Shown piece by piece: positions 1-8,169 of a DNA stretch of 46,069 nt. Under the pieces are notes generated by a model. The model did no database searches, was not told the DNA's origin, and saw only the letters and a program-made list of their open reading frames with translations. Source of the DNA: a virus. Position 1 is the stretch's first letter. Every line of letters starts with the position of its first letter. The stretch covers positions 1-46,069 of the IMG/VR virus record IMGVR_UViG_3300046507_000242; one strand, given 5' to 3'. Made by a program: the position numbers and the translations under genes.

Positions 1-181
1 CAAGTGAGGTATGGTTTGAAAAAAAACCAGGACAATTGGACAAATCTTCTGAAAGCCAAGCTGGGTATAGGTTTGCGGCTGTCCAATTTCTAAATTTAAA
101 AAGGACGTTTTTGGACAGAGCTTGTAAGTCCTTGATTCTAAAGAGAAATCTCAAAACAAAACTGGACATCATTTTTGGACA
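1..181. repeat. Left terminal inverted repeat
   Basis: Bases 1-181 match the reverse complement of 45889-46069 with no gaps and five mismatches (left positions 1, 28, 49, 138 and 169), all C/T differences. The match ends at base 182. The repeat carries the word TGGACA several times (37-42, 112-117, 163-168, 176-181) and once inverted (TGTCCA at 80-85). A 65-aa open frame here is judged non-coding because it lies inside the repeat and resembles nothing. The element could be a genome end, the boundary of an invertible segment, or a dispersed repeat at which an assembly stopped. Confidence 0.95.
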
Positions 182-194
182 CATCCAGTTTTGT
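156..194. repeat. 11-bp inverted repeat at the edge of the left terminal repeat
   Basis: ACAAAACTGGA at 156-166 is perfectly complemented by TCCAGTTTTGT at 184-194, with a 17-base loop. The second arm falls outside the terminal repeat, so this hairpin exists only at the left end. There is no T-run after it, so it is not an obvious terminator. It could be an operator or a binding site for a protein that reads TGGACA. Confidence 0.6.
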
Positions 195-202
195 AGCATA
201 AC

Positions 203-211
203 TTGGTATAA
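203..211 (+). promoter_or_regulatory. Candidate phage promoter TTGGTATAA
   Basis: TTGGTATAA lies 31 bases before the start of the first gene of the left operon. The same nine bases recur in front of four other plus-strand positions (35276, 35941, 36011, 40536). TATAA with an upstream TGG resembles an extended -10 box, and no matching -35 is evident. The downstream extension is weaker here (GGGTCTTG) than at the other copies. Confidence 0.55.
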
Positions 212-242
212 GGGTCTTGCAAAGACAACATAGGCTCATTTT

Positions 243-1013
243 ATGGCCAACATATTTCGAACACCAGTATTTGTATCAGATGTAGTGCCGGATACGGTAT
301 CTACCCCCTCCTACTCTAATCCAGAACGAGAATTTAAAAACAGACTGCTCGAAGCTGTTAGAACTTACGTAATGGCTACCAGGTGGACGTTACTTGATTT
401 TTACGCTCCCACATCTAGAGACGGACAGATACATATCCGTATTTCTCTAAGACCACCCGGAGGAGCTACAGAAGATTTAGACCTCGCTTTTGCATTTGAT
501 TGGTACACGTTGGCATCTAGTGTCCGTAACCATCAGGAAATAGGCAATTTGGAGATATCGCAATCCCTCAGAACAATAGAGAGAGAAATGGCACAATGGA
601 ACCAAAGACGAACCGAGCAATTGCAGAACCAGGCTCGGCAAAGACAAGAAGCAGCAGAACGTAGACAGACGGCAGCTGCGGCTATAGACCAGGAGCAACT
701 GTACACGGTATTCAACAATACGGCTATATCTCCCCTTGGTATAAACATAACAAACCAGGGCCTTCACGACTATCAGCCATTTACTATGGCAAATACCCAA
801 TTTATACAACAACAAGGCTATCAGATTGTTGAAGACGAGGAAACTCCGCTCAAGCTCAGACTCTCTGAGTTCAAGGAGTTGCTTAAAGCTTCGCTTGAAG
901 AACTGGACATTCGCATCTCCCTTGACATATCGGATGGAGAGGTAACAGCTGAAGTGGAAGTTCTGCTTGATGGAGAAGTGGTAGCATCGGATTCGGATTT
1001 TATTCAACTATGA
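243..1013 (+). CDS. Hypothetical protein, first gene of left operon
   Basis: A 256-residue protein I do not recognise. The first 110 residues look like a folded domain. Residues about 110-150 are rich in Gln, Arg, Glu and Ala (repeated QNQARQRQEAAERR-type sequence) and should form a long helix or coiled coil. The C-terminal 60 residues are acidic, with alternating hydrophobics typical of beta strands. Its stop overlaps the next start (ATGA), so it is translationally coupled to the DHH phosphoesterase. Transcription probably starts at the TTGGTATAA at 203. No catalytic motif, signal peptide or membrane segment is visible. Confidence 0.8.
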   Translation: MANIFRTPVFVSDVVPDTVSTPSYSNPEREFKNRLLEAVRTYVMATRWTLLDFYAPTSRDGQIHIRISLRPPGGATEDLDLAFAFDWYTLASSVRNHQEIGNLEISQSLRTIEREMAQWNQRRTEQLQNQARQRQEAAERRQTAAAAIDQEQLYTVFNNTAISPLGINITNQGLHDYQPFTMANTQFIQQQGYQIVEDEETPLKLRLSEFKELLKASLEELDIRISLDISDGEVTAEVEVLLDGEVVASDSDFIQL

Positions 1014-1885
1014 CAAAAACAGTAATTCTTTATCATGCTCAGTGCATGGATGGCACAGCCAGTAGGTATGCAGCCTGGAAAAAGTTCGGCGATAACGCCG
1101 AGTACTACCCGTGTCAGTATGGACAGCCTCTCCCTAATTTTGCACGGGACAAAGAAACGGAGGTTTACTTTTTAGACTACAGTACCTCTAGGACTGAATT
1201 AGAGGCCCTTGGAGAGGCTTGCGGACGTGTGGTGGTACTCGATCATCACGTCACCGCACGAGAGGCTCTAGAGGGCTGTAATCATTCGAATGTTGAAATT
1301 GTGTTCGACATGGATCGCAGTGGGGCAGTAATCGCATGGAATTACTTTTTCCCCGACACGGAAGCACCGATGCTTTTGCAATACGTTCAAGACCGGGACT
1401 TGTGGAAGTTCAAGTTCGGCGATGATAGCAAGACCATTCATGCAGGACTTGGTACTCTCAAAGGAAATATGCCTTTGTGGAATAAGTACGCATCCAATGA
1501 GAACGCGTTGCAAGACCTTATTAACACCGGTGAGGTTCTCCTGGATCGTGACAAAGCATCCGTCGAAGCTCAAGTCCCGGCCAATGTCAAAGTCGTTGAG
1601 TTCATGGGATATCGTTGTGGGTTTCTGAATACAGGCCAGCTTGTATCAGAAATGGGCCATGCAATGTACTCCGATGAAACTTTGAACGTTGACATCGGTG
1701 TATGCTGGTTTGTAACAAAGGATGATACTGTCATTCTTTCTTTACGTTCGAAGCAAGGTACAGGCCCTGATGTCAGTGAAATTGCTAAGATGTTCGGGGG
1801 CGGAGGCCACAAGAATGCTGCTGGAGGTAGGACAACTTTAACTGTTGTAGAACAGATTCTTAAAGGAATGTGGAAGTCAGTATGA
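1010..1885 (+). CDS. DHH-family phosphoesterase (NrnA/oligoribonuclease-like)
   Basis: A 291-residue protein with the full DHH/DHHA1 signature: H9 and D14 in YHAQCMDGTAS, D56 in FLDYS, the DHH triad at 78-80 (VVLDHH), D128 or D130 in VQDRDLW, and the C-terminal DHHA1 glycine motif GGGGHKNAAG at 263-272. Family members use two Mn2+ ions to hydrolyse phosphodiester bonds in nanoRNA, pAp or cyclic dinucleotides. The length fits a stand-alone NrnA-type enzyme. In a phage it could recycle short oligonucleotides or destroy signalling nucleotides; the sequence alone cannot decide. It starts inside the stop of the preceding gene and overlaps the next by four bases. Confidence 0.9.
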   Translation: MTKTVILYHAQCMDGTASRYAAWKKFGDNAEYYPCQYGQPLPNFARDKETEVYFLDYSTSRTELEALGEACGRVVVLDHHVTAREALEGCNHSNVEIVFDMDRSGAVIAWNYFFPDTEAPMLLQYVQDRDLWKFKFGDDSKTIHAGLGTLKGNMPLWNKYASNENALQDLINTGEVLLDRDKASVEAQVPANVKVVEFMGYRCGFLNTGQLVSEMGHAMYSDETLNVDIGVCWFVTKDDTVILSLRSKQGTGPDVSEIAKMFGGGGHKNAAGGRTTLTVVEQILKGMWKSV

Positions 1886-2367
1886 GCTATAGCAAAATTA
1901 GAGAATCCCTGAAAGGAAGTATTCAGTATCTTTCTACTCAGATTGAGCCGTGGGTAAAGCAGTACAAGTGCAGAAACGCATTTGATCTGTATACGCAGAA
2001 GTTTGATGACGCTGATGAAAAGGCTAGGATCATGGGGTATATACATCGCCGTGATGCATATATTTCGATTCTCAATATGCTGGAAAGCGAACAGACCAGC
2101 ATCGCTGCAGAAGAGTCAGAAGCCCGGATTAAGCCTATTCCGATTAGTCGCAAATGGGAAATCGTAGCAACTGCTGTGACAAGGCAGATCTCAGAAGAGT
2201 TGAAGAACGTTCCGTTGTCTAAGTCTTCGATGCTTACAAATATCGATTCGTATGACAACTTTGAAGTGAAGCAGTTCCTCCCACTATATGCAGCAAAGTG
2301 GTATAACGAATTTGTAGAACCGCTTAACGTAGTAGCGGAAGATGATACTAGCCCCTGTGATGTTTGA
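1882..2367 (+). CDS. Hypothetical protein
   Basis: A 161-residue protein if started at the ATG at 1882, which overlaps the upstream stop as ATGA. An in-frame ATG at 1870 would add four residues inside the DHH gene and is less likely. It appears soluble and mostly helical, with no cysteine or metal motif and no family I recognise. It is followed immediately by the next gene, whose ATG abuts its TGA. Its place in a tightly coupled phage operon supports it being real. Confidence 0.75.
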   Translation: MSYSKIRESLKGSIQYLSTQIEPWVKQYKCRNAFDLYTQKFDDADEKARIMGYIHRRDAYISILNMLESEQTSIAAEESEARIKPIPISRKWEIVATAVTRQISEELKNVPLSKSSMLTNIDSYDNFEVKQFLPLYAAKWYNEFVEPLNVVAEDDTSPCDV

Positions 2368-2922
2368 ATGAATATATTCTTTCTTGACACGAATATTTAC
2401 GATTGCACCCGTGCAGCTTGTGATAAACATATTGTCAAGATGATTACAGAGTATGCCCAGCTTCTGTCAGGCGCATTGATAGAGCTGGGTTTTGAAGCGC
2501 CATACAAGATGACGCATCGTAATCATCCTTGCGCCAAGTGGACTAGGGAATCGTATGGCAACTTCAGGTATCTGTTTGATTTAGTATGTCAATACCACGT
2601 TGAGTACACGCTTCGATATGACCGAAACAAGATTCATGCGGCGTGGGATAAAATATACGACGCTGTTCGTCATATAGGATTCCCTCAAATACGAGAGAGA
2701 TTCAGGCAGCTTGGATTAGGCATAGACCTGACCACACCTCCCTGTGTAGTACCTGAGCAATACAAAGTCTATAGCGACGAAGATGAGCTTGTCCAAACTT
2801 CTGAAGACGTTGTACAATCATACCGGAATTACTACATAGGGGATAAGCTTCACTTTGTCACTTATAGAAACGTTGATCCCCCTGACTGGATCAGGGAAGA
2901 TCTAGAAATACGAGATTTTTAA
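2368..2922 (+). CDS. Conserved phage protein of the CDKHIVKM / THRNHPC family
   Basis: A 184-residue protein with a pattern I recognise from many T4-like and other large phages: an N-terminal MNIFFLD strand, then CDKHIVKMITEYAQLL (about residues 18-33), a YKMTHRNHPCAKWTRES block (about 46-62), and near the C-terminus a Pro-rich segment with EQYKVY, a YRNYY motif, and a final Asp-Pro-Pro-Asp-Trp. Conserved His, Cys and Lys residues suggest a catalytic or nucleic-acid-binding role, but I know of no established function and assign none. The start abuts the upstream stop and the stop overlaps the next ATG (TAATG). Confidence 0.85.
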   Translation: MNIFFLDTNIYDCTRAACDKHIVKMITEYAQLLSGALIELGFEAPYKMTHRNHPCAKWTRESYGNFRYLFDLVCQYHVEYTLRYDRNKIHAAWDKIYDAVRHIGFPQIRERFRQLGLGIDLTTPPCVVPEQYKVYSDEDELVQTSEDVVQSYRNYYIGDKLHFVTYRNVDPPDWIREDLEIRDF

Positions 2923-3533
2923 TGAGCAGATATACATCGGAAGAAATGGCAAAGATTATGTTCCCGCATGGATTGCCGGGGACAGGAGTAGCTTGGGAAG
3001 ACGCAAAAGCTAATTTGACTCCAGAGCAGATGGAACAGATTGGAAAAGAAGTAGAGAGAATGGAAAAGAAATTGAATATTAGAGACGATCAGATTAATGT
3101 GCGAGACGCAGATGACTTTGCAGGGGATACGCTCAATAGCTATCCTGCACCTATCCAGGGTATTAATGTGCCTCCGTTCCCAGCAGTAGAAGTACCAGAT
3201 GAAGCTACTAAGGCATTCATTCGTGAACTGAATAGAGAGCAAGAGCCTAAGCGGGAATCGGCGCATGGTTTTCTCGAAGAAGGCTCCAAGGCTATGAAGC
3301 ACCGTGCATCATTGCGTGATGCTGAAGACGGTGAACGCACCGCAGCACAGATTGCGAAAGTGTTCAATGCAATTACTGGGCATGAGATTAGCGAAGCTGA
3401 TGCGTGGATGTTTCTTATTTGCTTGAAGATTGTTCGAAGCCGTAACGGTAAATATAACAGAGATGATTACGTTGATTTAGCAGCATACTCTGGTTTGCTT
3501 GGAGAATGTGAAAGTGCAGCGAGGAAACAATGA
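2922..3533 (+). CDS. Hypothetical protein with C-terminal DUF6378-like domain
   Basis: A 203-residue protein. The last 80 residues follow a pattern common in phages: RDAEDGERTAAQIAKVFNAITG, then a segment ending MFLICLKIVRSR, then DYVDLAAYSGLL. I associate this with the DUF6378 domain, which has no known function; the assignment is from memory of the pattern. The N-terminal half (residues 1-110) is charged and probably partly disordered. It is coupled to both neighbours by start/stop overlaps. Confidence 0.75.
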   Translation: MSRYTSEEMAKIMFPHGLPGTGVAWEDAKANLTPEQMEQIGKEVERMEKKLNIRDDQINVRDADDFAGDTLNSYPAPIQGINVPPFPAVEVPDEATKAFIRELNREQEPKRESAHGFLEEGSKAMKHRASLRDAEDGERTAAQIAKVFNAITGHEISEADAWMFLICLKIVRSRNGKYNRDDYVDLAAYSGLLGECESAARKQ

Positions 3534-3805
3534 CGAAGAAAATTATAACCGGTATAGTCGAAACGCTTAGCCAATATGACTTGGAAGGCTCTCTTCGAGA
3601 CATTAAACAGTTCATAGATAAGCTCATTTCCCAACATGGCGAAGATGCTTTTATTGACATGTATGCGTCTGAAGGGGTAGATGTAAGTTTGCATAAGCAG
3701 CGTGAAGAAACAGATCAAGAATATGCAGATAGACTCGCTCATGAAAAGGCCCGGGAAGAATTCGAGCGTAAGCAGTATGAGGCGCTAAAGAAAAAATACG
3801 GATAA
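3530..3805 (+). CDS. Small hypothetical protein
   Basis: A 91-residue, strongly charged protein beginning in the ATGA overlap with the upstream stop. The C-terminal half is Glu/Lys/Arg rich (REETDQEYADRLAHEKAREE) and predicted helical, ending in a lysine cluster. No recognised family. The N-terminal half carries a short hydrophobic-patterned stretch but no membrane segment. Confidence 0.7.
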   Translation: MTKKIITGIVETLSQYDLEGSLRDIKQFIDKLISQHGEDAFIDMYASEGVDVSLHKQREETDQEYADRLAHEKAREEFERKQYEALKKKYG

Positions 3806-3809
3806 TACA

Positions 3810-4406
3810 ATGACAGAACGAAGATTAACACAACATCCTGACGGATCAGTAACAGGCGGGTTCGTTGCAAAGAGCGATGAGAAACTGAAAGAAAAACTTT
3901 CCATTCACTCATCTGTTGCTGAAGCCATTTCAGCGGGTTTGCATGTAACAACAGGGCAATTAAGCATATCCAATTCAGTGCCTCCTCTTACTGCTGAACA
4001 ACGACTTTCTGAGCTAAAGAAAAAGATCGCAGAGTACAGATCGTTGCTTAACGTGGCAACCGACGCTACTACAAGGGGTCTCGTCGATTTGTTCCTTGTT
4101 AACATTTCGAAAGATCTTGGTGAAATCGAAGTTGAACTCAAGAAGAAACCGGTACAAGGGCCTATACAAACCTCTCCAGCATTCCCACCGTATCAGCCAG
4201 GTTTAGGTCCTTGGTACGATCCGATGAACCCTGGAGTTTGCCCTCCGCTTGTTGGACCGACGTGGGTCGGGCATCCGAAGACCCCAGATCTTGACTGGAC
4301 TACAACTTGTGTAGGTAAAACCTGTGTGACATATCCAGGCAAAGTCGAGGCACTGTCGCAAACTACTCTTACTCTACCCTACACTGCAGAAGTAGTGAAG
4401 GGATAA
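3810..4406 (+). CDS. Hypothetical protein with Pro/Gly-rich C-terminal half
   Basis: A 198-residue protein. Residues about 65-115 form an amphipathic, probably coiled-coil stretch (EQRLSELKKKIAEY and following). From about residue 118 on it is rich in Pro, Gly, Trp and Thr, with two cysteines close together (CVGKTCVT), as in surface-exposed or virion-associated phage proteins. Function unknown. A 41-base gap without a terminator separates it from the dUTPase gene. Confidence 0.7.
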   Translation: MTERRLTQHPDGSVTGGFVAKSDEKLKEKLSIHSSVAEAISAGLHVTTGQLSISNSVPPLTAEQRLSELKKKIAEYRSLLNVATDATTRGLVDLFLVNISKDLGEIEVELKKKPVQGPIQTSPAFPPYQPGLGPWYDPMNPGVCPPLVGPTWVGHPKTPDLDWTTTCVGKTCVTYPGKVEALSQTTLTLPYTAEVVKG

Positions 4407-4447
4407 TAAGGCTCCGGCCCAATAACACATATAATACAAAGTTAACA

Positions 4448-5185
4448 ATGACACTCGCAGCAAAATTCCTCGAAGTACAAAACGAACTCAATCTTAAGCT
4501 GAGCCCGGAATGGGCTACGAAAGACTGGGCATACCCCGATGCAATGTTCACTGAGGCTACCGAGGCTTACAATCATTTGAACTGGGAATGGTGGCGAGCT
4601 ACTGACCGTAAAATTGATTGGAATCAGGTGAAGCTAGAATGGGTAGACGTTATGCATTTCCTGCTTAGCGAAGTGATTTCGTCGGGATGTCAGAAAGAAT
4701 TCGAAACTCAGTTTGAAACGCAAAACCTCGTTACAGCGTATACCCTTACAGAAGAAAACCGCTTGCCTCTTCTGAAGGACACGATCAAGATGTTTGTTAA
4801 ATCTGTAATCGAGTATCAGTATTCGGATGTCACTGGCAAAGGCGATCTCAAAACGGTGATCTCCTATTTCTTGCTGGGCCTGTATTATCTTGGTTTAAGC
4901 AAGGAAGAGTTCTACACCCTTTTCATTGGTAAGGTTTGTCTAAATCAACTTCGGTGGAAAAACGGGTATAAGAAAGGTATCGCAGAGTCCCAATTCATTT
5001 CCAAAGATAGTCCGAAGCAATTTAAGGATTACTATATTAAGGTCTGGAATGGGGTCGAAGATAACGTATGGCTTGCTGAGTATGCAGCAACGCTTGATCC
5101 TAACGATGCTGAGTTCAAGTCCAAGCTTGAAGCGGCATTAGACGCAAAGTACAAAGAAGTGTACGAATTAGTATGGGGTAGATAG
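4448..5185 (+). CDS. Dimeric-type dUTPase/dCTPase (all-alpha NTP pyrophosphohydrolase)
   Basis: A 245-residue protein matching the all-alpha dimeric dUTPase family: a first metal-binding helix with E36 and E39 (MFTEATEAYNHLNW), a second with E64 and D67 (LEWVDVMHFLLSE), and the C-terminal NGYKKG and WNGVEDN motifs typical of this family. Such enzymes convert dUTP (sometimes dCTP) to the monophosphate and pyrophosphate, keeping uracil out of phage DNA or supplying dUMP. The family is related to MazG. It is the only clear nucleotide-metabolism gene in the window. The stop overlaps the GTG start of the next gene. Confidence 0.9.
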   Translation: MTLAAKFLEVQNELNLKLSPEWATKDWAYPDAMFTEATEAYNHLNWEWWRATDRKIDWNQVKLEWVDVMHFLLSEVISSGCQKEFETQFETQNLVTAYTLTEENRLPLLKDTIKMFVKSVIEYQYSDVTGKGDLKTVISYFLLGLYYLGLSKEEFYTLFIGKVCLNQLRWKNGYKKGIAESQFISKDSPKQFKDYYIKVWNGVEDNVWLAEYAATLDPNDAEFKSKLEAALDAKYKEVYELVWGR

Positions 5186-5730
5186 TGTCGTATAACAATC
5201 GCCACTGGCATGAACATGCAGATGATGTAGACCACTTTCGAAAGAAAGACGAGTTACTTGAAGAAGAAGCAGAGTCTAGGACTCTACATATTGAGTTCGA
5301 TGTGCTCTACCAGTACTATGAGGATAAAGTAAAAGTTACCCTGACAAGTACGGAGTTCGATGGAGAGCTTACGTTTGAAACCATAACTGGCAATAAGGCT
5401 CGTCAAGCCATTGATGATCTTGAACAGTGGGATGGTGACGAGGAAGAAGAAAAGAAGCCTGAGCCGCCTAAGGCGATACCTCCTCCTTCCAGCTATTACA
5501 TTCCGCCAGTAAGAAACCCTCCGCCAAATCCGACTCAGCAACAAAATAGACAGACTACTTCTCAGCCTCAATCGCAGCCTAAGTCAGAGACTGTAAATGT
5601 ACATGAACAGGTACAGAGAAGAGAAGAAGTCAATGCTAATCCGTTGCTGGACATTGCTACGGACATTGCAGAAATCCTGAAGCTAGGTGCTCAGCTTAAG
5701 CCTAAGTACGATAAGCTTAAGAAGAAATAA
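5185..5730 (+). CDS. Hypothetical acidic/proline-rich protein
   Basis: A 181-residue protein starting at GTG 5185, which shares a base with the upstream stop. Residues 1-85 are charged with a strand-rich block (about 30-75). Residues 88-140 are a Pro/Gln/Ser-rich, probably disordered linker, and the last 40 residues form an amphipathic helix ending in lysines. This resembles a scaffold or adaptor layout, but no family is recognised. Last gene of the left plus-strand operon; it runs into the hairpin at 5749-5777. Confidence 0.7.
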   Translation: MSYNNRHWHEHADDVDHFRKKDELLEEEAESRTLHIEFDVLYQYYEDKVKVTLTSTEFDGELTFETITGNKARQAIDDLEQWDGDEEEEKKPEPPKAIPPPSSYYIPPVRNPPPNPTQQQNRQTTSQPQSQPKSETVNVHEQVQRREEVNANPLLDIATDIAEILKLGAQLKPKYDKLKKK

Positions 5731-5748
5731 AGCGGTAGTTGATAAATG

Positions 5749-5777
5749 AAAAAGCCAGGTTTTTAGCCTGGCTTTTT
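5749..5777. terminator. Bidirectional intrinsic terminator
   Basis: An 11-bp stem (AAAAAGCCAGG at 5749-5759 with CCTGGCTTTTT at 5767-5777) is flanked by a T-run in both orientations. It sits between converging operons: the plus-strand genes ending at 5730 and the minus-strand late operon ending at 5835. It should stop both. Confidence 0.9.
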
Positions 5778-5834
5778 TTAGATTGTTGAAGTTGATTTAA
5801 TTTCTTAAGACAGCAGAAGCTCTTCTAAATAAAA

Positions 5835-7130
5835 TCACAATGTGTCAGTTTCGTAAACAAGTGTAAAGCGAATATCCGTCGAAGCCGTTAACGCAGTTGT
5901 AGTAAGGAATGAGGATGCCCCATTGTTGATTTGCACGGCAGGTAACGATGTTGCTCCTGGAGTCGGAGCAAGTGCAAAGGTTCCCGTCACTGTAATTCCA
6001 TTACACCATCCAATAGCAGCTCCGCCACGATAGTCAGTCTGATTAGAAGCAGCGTAAGGAAGACCTGCGATGGATAGGTTTCCACTACCCGCACCGCTTA
6101 ACGCTGATGTTGCAATGCGCGCTGTTGCCATAACTAGGCGTCCCCGCTTTACGAAATAACCATCTTGCGCAGAGTAGGTGACTGTAGGATTGGTGCTACC
6201 GGTAAATGTCGGTGTCCAAGTACCATCGATAGGAGGATAATCGATGCTAGCCCCTACTTTATTAGTGAATGAGAAGGTACCAGAACCCGCATTCGGATTA
6301 TTAAACAAGTTCCCACTACCTGCAGTTGCATTTACTGCTGCGATTGTCCATACATATTGACCGCCGATCCAGGTGTTATTATTCGCATTTGCTGTGTCAA
6401 TAGTCACACATGTCGATACAACTTCAATATCGAGGTTCATGAATGTGTTACCAAATACGTAGTTACTTGTGACGTGAATACCGTTATCGGCATTACCCAT
6501 AGCACCTGTAAATCCGTTAAACGCCGCTTTGTTAATACGTAATGCATCGCCATGACCGGCGCAATTGGTAACAATGTTAACCCGATCACAGGCGAATAGG
6601 CCGTTACATTCATAGCCGGTAGCAGCTGTATTGGTACTCAGGTTATTGACGACAAGGTTTTCAAACGTGAAACTGTTAAGGGCATCAGTTAATGCAGGAT
6701 TACCAAGTTGCAACGTAACTCCTGCAAGATTACTGACGACTCCAAAATCCCGGAACGTGCTATAGAATGCTGCCCCCGTCGAGCAGGTAATCTGCAGCGT
6801 ATCGCCTGCCGATGTCATATCTATAATCGACTGCTGTGGCCCATCCCCCTCGATTTTCACACCTGTCGTCCTAGCAGTTCCGATATCCCACGTTAGCGAG
6901 CTGCATTTATATCGCCCCTTAACTAGTCTCCCAGCAGCACCGGATGTAACCAGATACGTCCACCATGCATTTAACGCCGCAGTGTCATCAGTAACCCCAT
7001 CCCCTTTAGCACCGAAGTCTTTTACACTGACTCTTTCCGACAATTTATCATGTAACGTTCTATCAACGCCTCCAGCACCAAGCAGTGAGCCTAGAAACTT
7101 AACTAGTTTTGAACCAATAAGAGTAGCCAT
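5835..7130 (-). CDS. Tail spike with pectate-lyase-like beta-helix
   Basis: A 431-residue protein. After a short hydrophobic head (residues 1-33) comes VSVKDFGAKGDGVTDDTAALNAW, the classic entry of Pectate_lyase_3-type right-handed beta-helix spikes. The middle shows the Asn- and Val-rich ladder of a beta-helix. The C-terminal 130 residues (from GTWTPTF) resemble a trimeric fibre tail. Such proteins bind and often cleave surface polysaccharide. Catalytic residues cannot be assigned. It is the last gene of the late operon and overlaps the preceding stop. Confidence 0.88.
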   Translation of the reverse strand: MATLIGSKLVKFLGSLLGAGGVDRTLHDKLSERVSVKDFGAKGDGVTDDTAALNAWWTYLVTSGAAGRLVKGRYKCSSLTWDIGTARTTGVKIEGDGPQQSIIDMTSAGDTLQITCSTGAAFYSTFRDFGVVSNLAGVTLQLGNPALTDALNSFTFENLVVNNLSTNTAATGYECNGLFACDRVNIVTNCAGHGDALRINKAAFNGFTGAMGNADNGIHVTSNYVFGNTFMNLDIEVVSTCVTIDTANANNNTWIGGQYVWTIAAVNATAGSGNLFNNPNAGSGTFSFTNKVGASIDYPPIDGTWTPTFTGSTNPTVTYSAQDGYFVKRGRLVMATARIATSALSGAGSGNLSIAGLPYAASNQTDYRGGAAIGWCNGITVTGTFALAPTPGATSLPAVQINNGASSFLTTTALTASTDIRFTLVYETDTL

Positions 7131-7813
7131 TATAGTGAACCCGCCGCAGTTTGAATCCAGGCTGTGCCTGTGTAAATAAAGTCAGCCCATGTACCCGCTG
7201 TGACAAGAGCCTTAAGTTGAACCGCACCTGGCTTGTTAACGTTGACGTTAAAAGCCTGTGTCACAGTCGAATCCCTGAGTACTCTAACCTTGTAGCCTTG
7301 AGAAGCTGTGCCAGGAAGAGTGACGGTATGCGTTGCAGTCAACGTTCCAGTATAGGTTAGAACGTAGTCTTTAGCAGTAGGAATGGAGAAATCAGCGTTG
7401 GTAACAGTTTGCACAATGGTGCTCGCTGCACTGCCTATACCTATATTTGACCACTTGATTTCGATAGTCGAAGTGCCTAGCGGAATCACTGCATTAAATG
7501 TAACCGTAGCGCCGCTTACAGTGTAAGTGTTCTGGTTCTGATACACGCCATCCATGAATACCCACATTGAGTTGGCATTCGGAGGTGCAGTAAGCATTGT
7601 CACAGACGTTGATGTACCTGCGATGAAGTCCGTACCTGCTACAAATATCTGATCTGATACGCCGCCTGCAATCGAGGCGTTAAGCATATCGAGGCCCGCT
7701 TGAAGCAAGAGGTCATTCGAAGCCAGATCCTGGATAGGGCGATTATCTACTGTGTAGTGATATACATCGGCCTGAGTGTAGTATCTGACTGTGTTAAGGG
7801 TTACAAGGCTCAT
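7130..7813 (-). CDS. Tail fibre/appendage protein (VDNRPIQDL family)
   Basis: A 227-residue protein whose first 45 residues hold VYHYTVDNRPIQDLASND, a motif I recognise at the head of many large-phage tail appendage proteins. Next comes a beta module (MWVFMDGVYQNQNTYTVSG) typical of phage fibre domains, then a strand-rich C-terminus. Probably it connects the adjacent spike (its gene overlaps by one base) to the baseplate. That role is inferred from neighbours. Confidence 0.75.
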   Translation of the reverse strand: MSLVTLNTVRYYTQADVYHYTVDNRPIQDLASNDLLLQAGLDMLNASIAGGVSDQIFVAGTDFIAGTSTSVTMLTAPPNANSMWVFMDGVYQNQNTYTVSGATVTFNAVIPLGTSTIEIKWSNIGIGSAASTIVQTVTNADFSIPTAKDYVLTYTGTLTATHTVTLPGTASQGYKVRVLRDSTVTQAFNVNVNKPGAVQLKALVTAGTWADFIYTGTAWIQTAAGSL

Positions 7814-7845
7814 AGTTCTTTAAAGGTTGTGTTTCTATTTTATGT

Positions 7846-8169
7846 TTATTCAGAGCTTACAGTGCCTGAGCCTGTTGAAGAAACTCCCGTACCACCTTCC
7901 GTGACCGTAACCTCATCTCCTACTCGGTGAAATGCAACACCCCTATCTCCGCCTACACTTGAGCCACCCGTTGCTACTATATGGTGAGGAGGGCTGCAAT
8001 CAGTAATGCCAGTGTCTCCGACCCTAACCATACCGATGCCATCTGCAGTGACAATTCCAGAGCCAGTTTGCCAAGTTCCAGTAAACGTTCTGGGATGGTT
8101 AGGTGCGTTAGCAGTACAAGTGCCGGTACAGTGATCGCCTATGCGACATACGGGTTTAAGCGTTGCCAT
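7846..8169 (-). CDS. PAAR-like spike tip protein
   Basis: A 107-residue Gly/Thr/Val-rich protein with PAAR repeats: CRIGDHCTGTC near the start, MVRVGDTGITDCSPPHH in the middle and VAFHRVGDEV near the end. Cys and His are positioned as in PAAR cones that bind a metal and sharpen the central spike of contractile tails and type VI secretion systems. The length fits a simple PAAR protein. It lies between the lysis and fibre genes rather than next to the hub at 23700-26933. Confidence 0.88.
   Translation of the reverse strand: MATLKPVCRIGDHCTGTCTANAPNHPRTFTGTWQTGSGIVTADGIGMVRVGDTGITDCSPPHHIVATGGSSVGGDRGVAFHRVGDEVTVTEGGTGVSSTGSGTVSSE

Noticed and set aside
36-233. 65-residue open frame in the left terminal repeat
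   Set aside because: It lies almost wholly inside the repeat and overlaps the candidate promoter; no ribosome site and no recognisable protein features.
736-744. TTGGTATAA inside the first gene
   Set aside because: It is within a coding region, lacks the ATATTG extension and has no gene start nearby; probably chance.
477-1007. Long antisense open frames opposite the left operon and opposite the late genes
   Set aside because: They are shadows of clear genes on the other strand and show no ribosome sites or familiar sequence.
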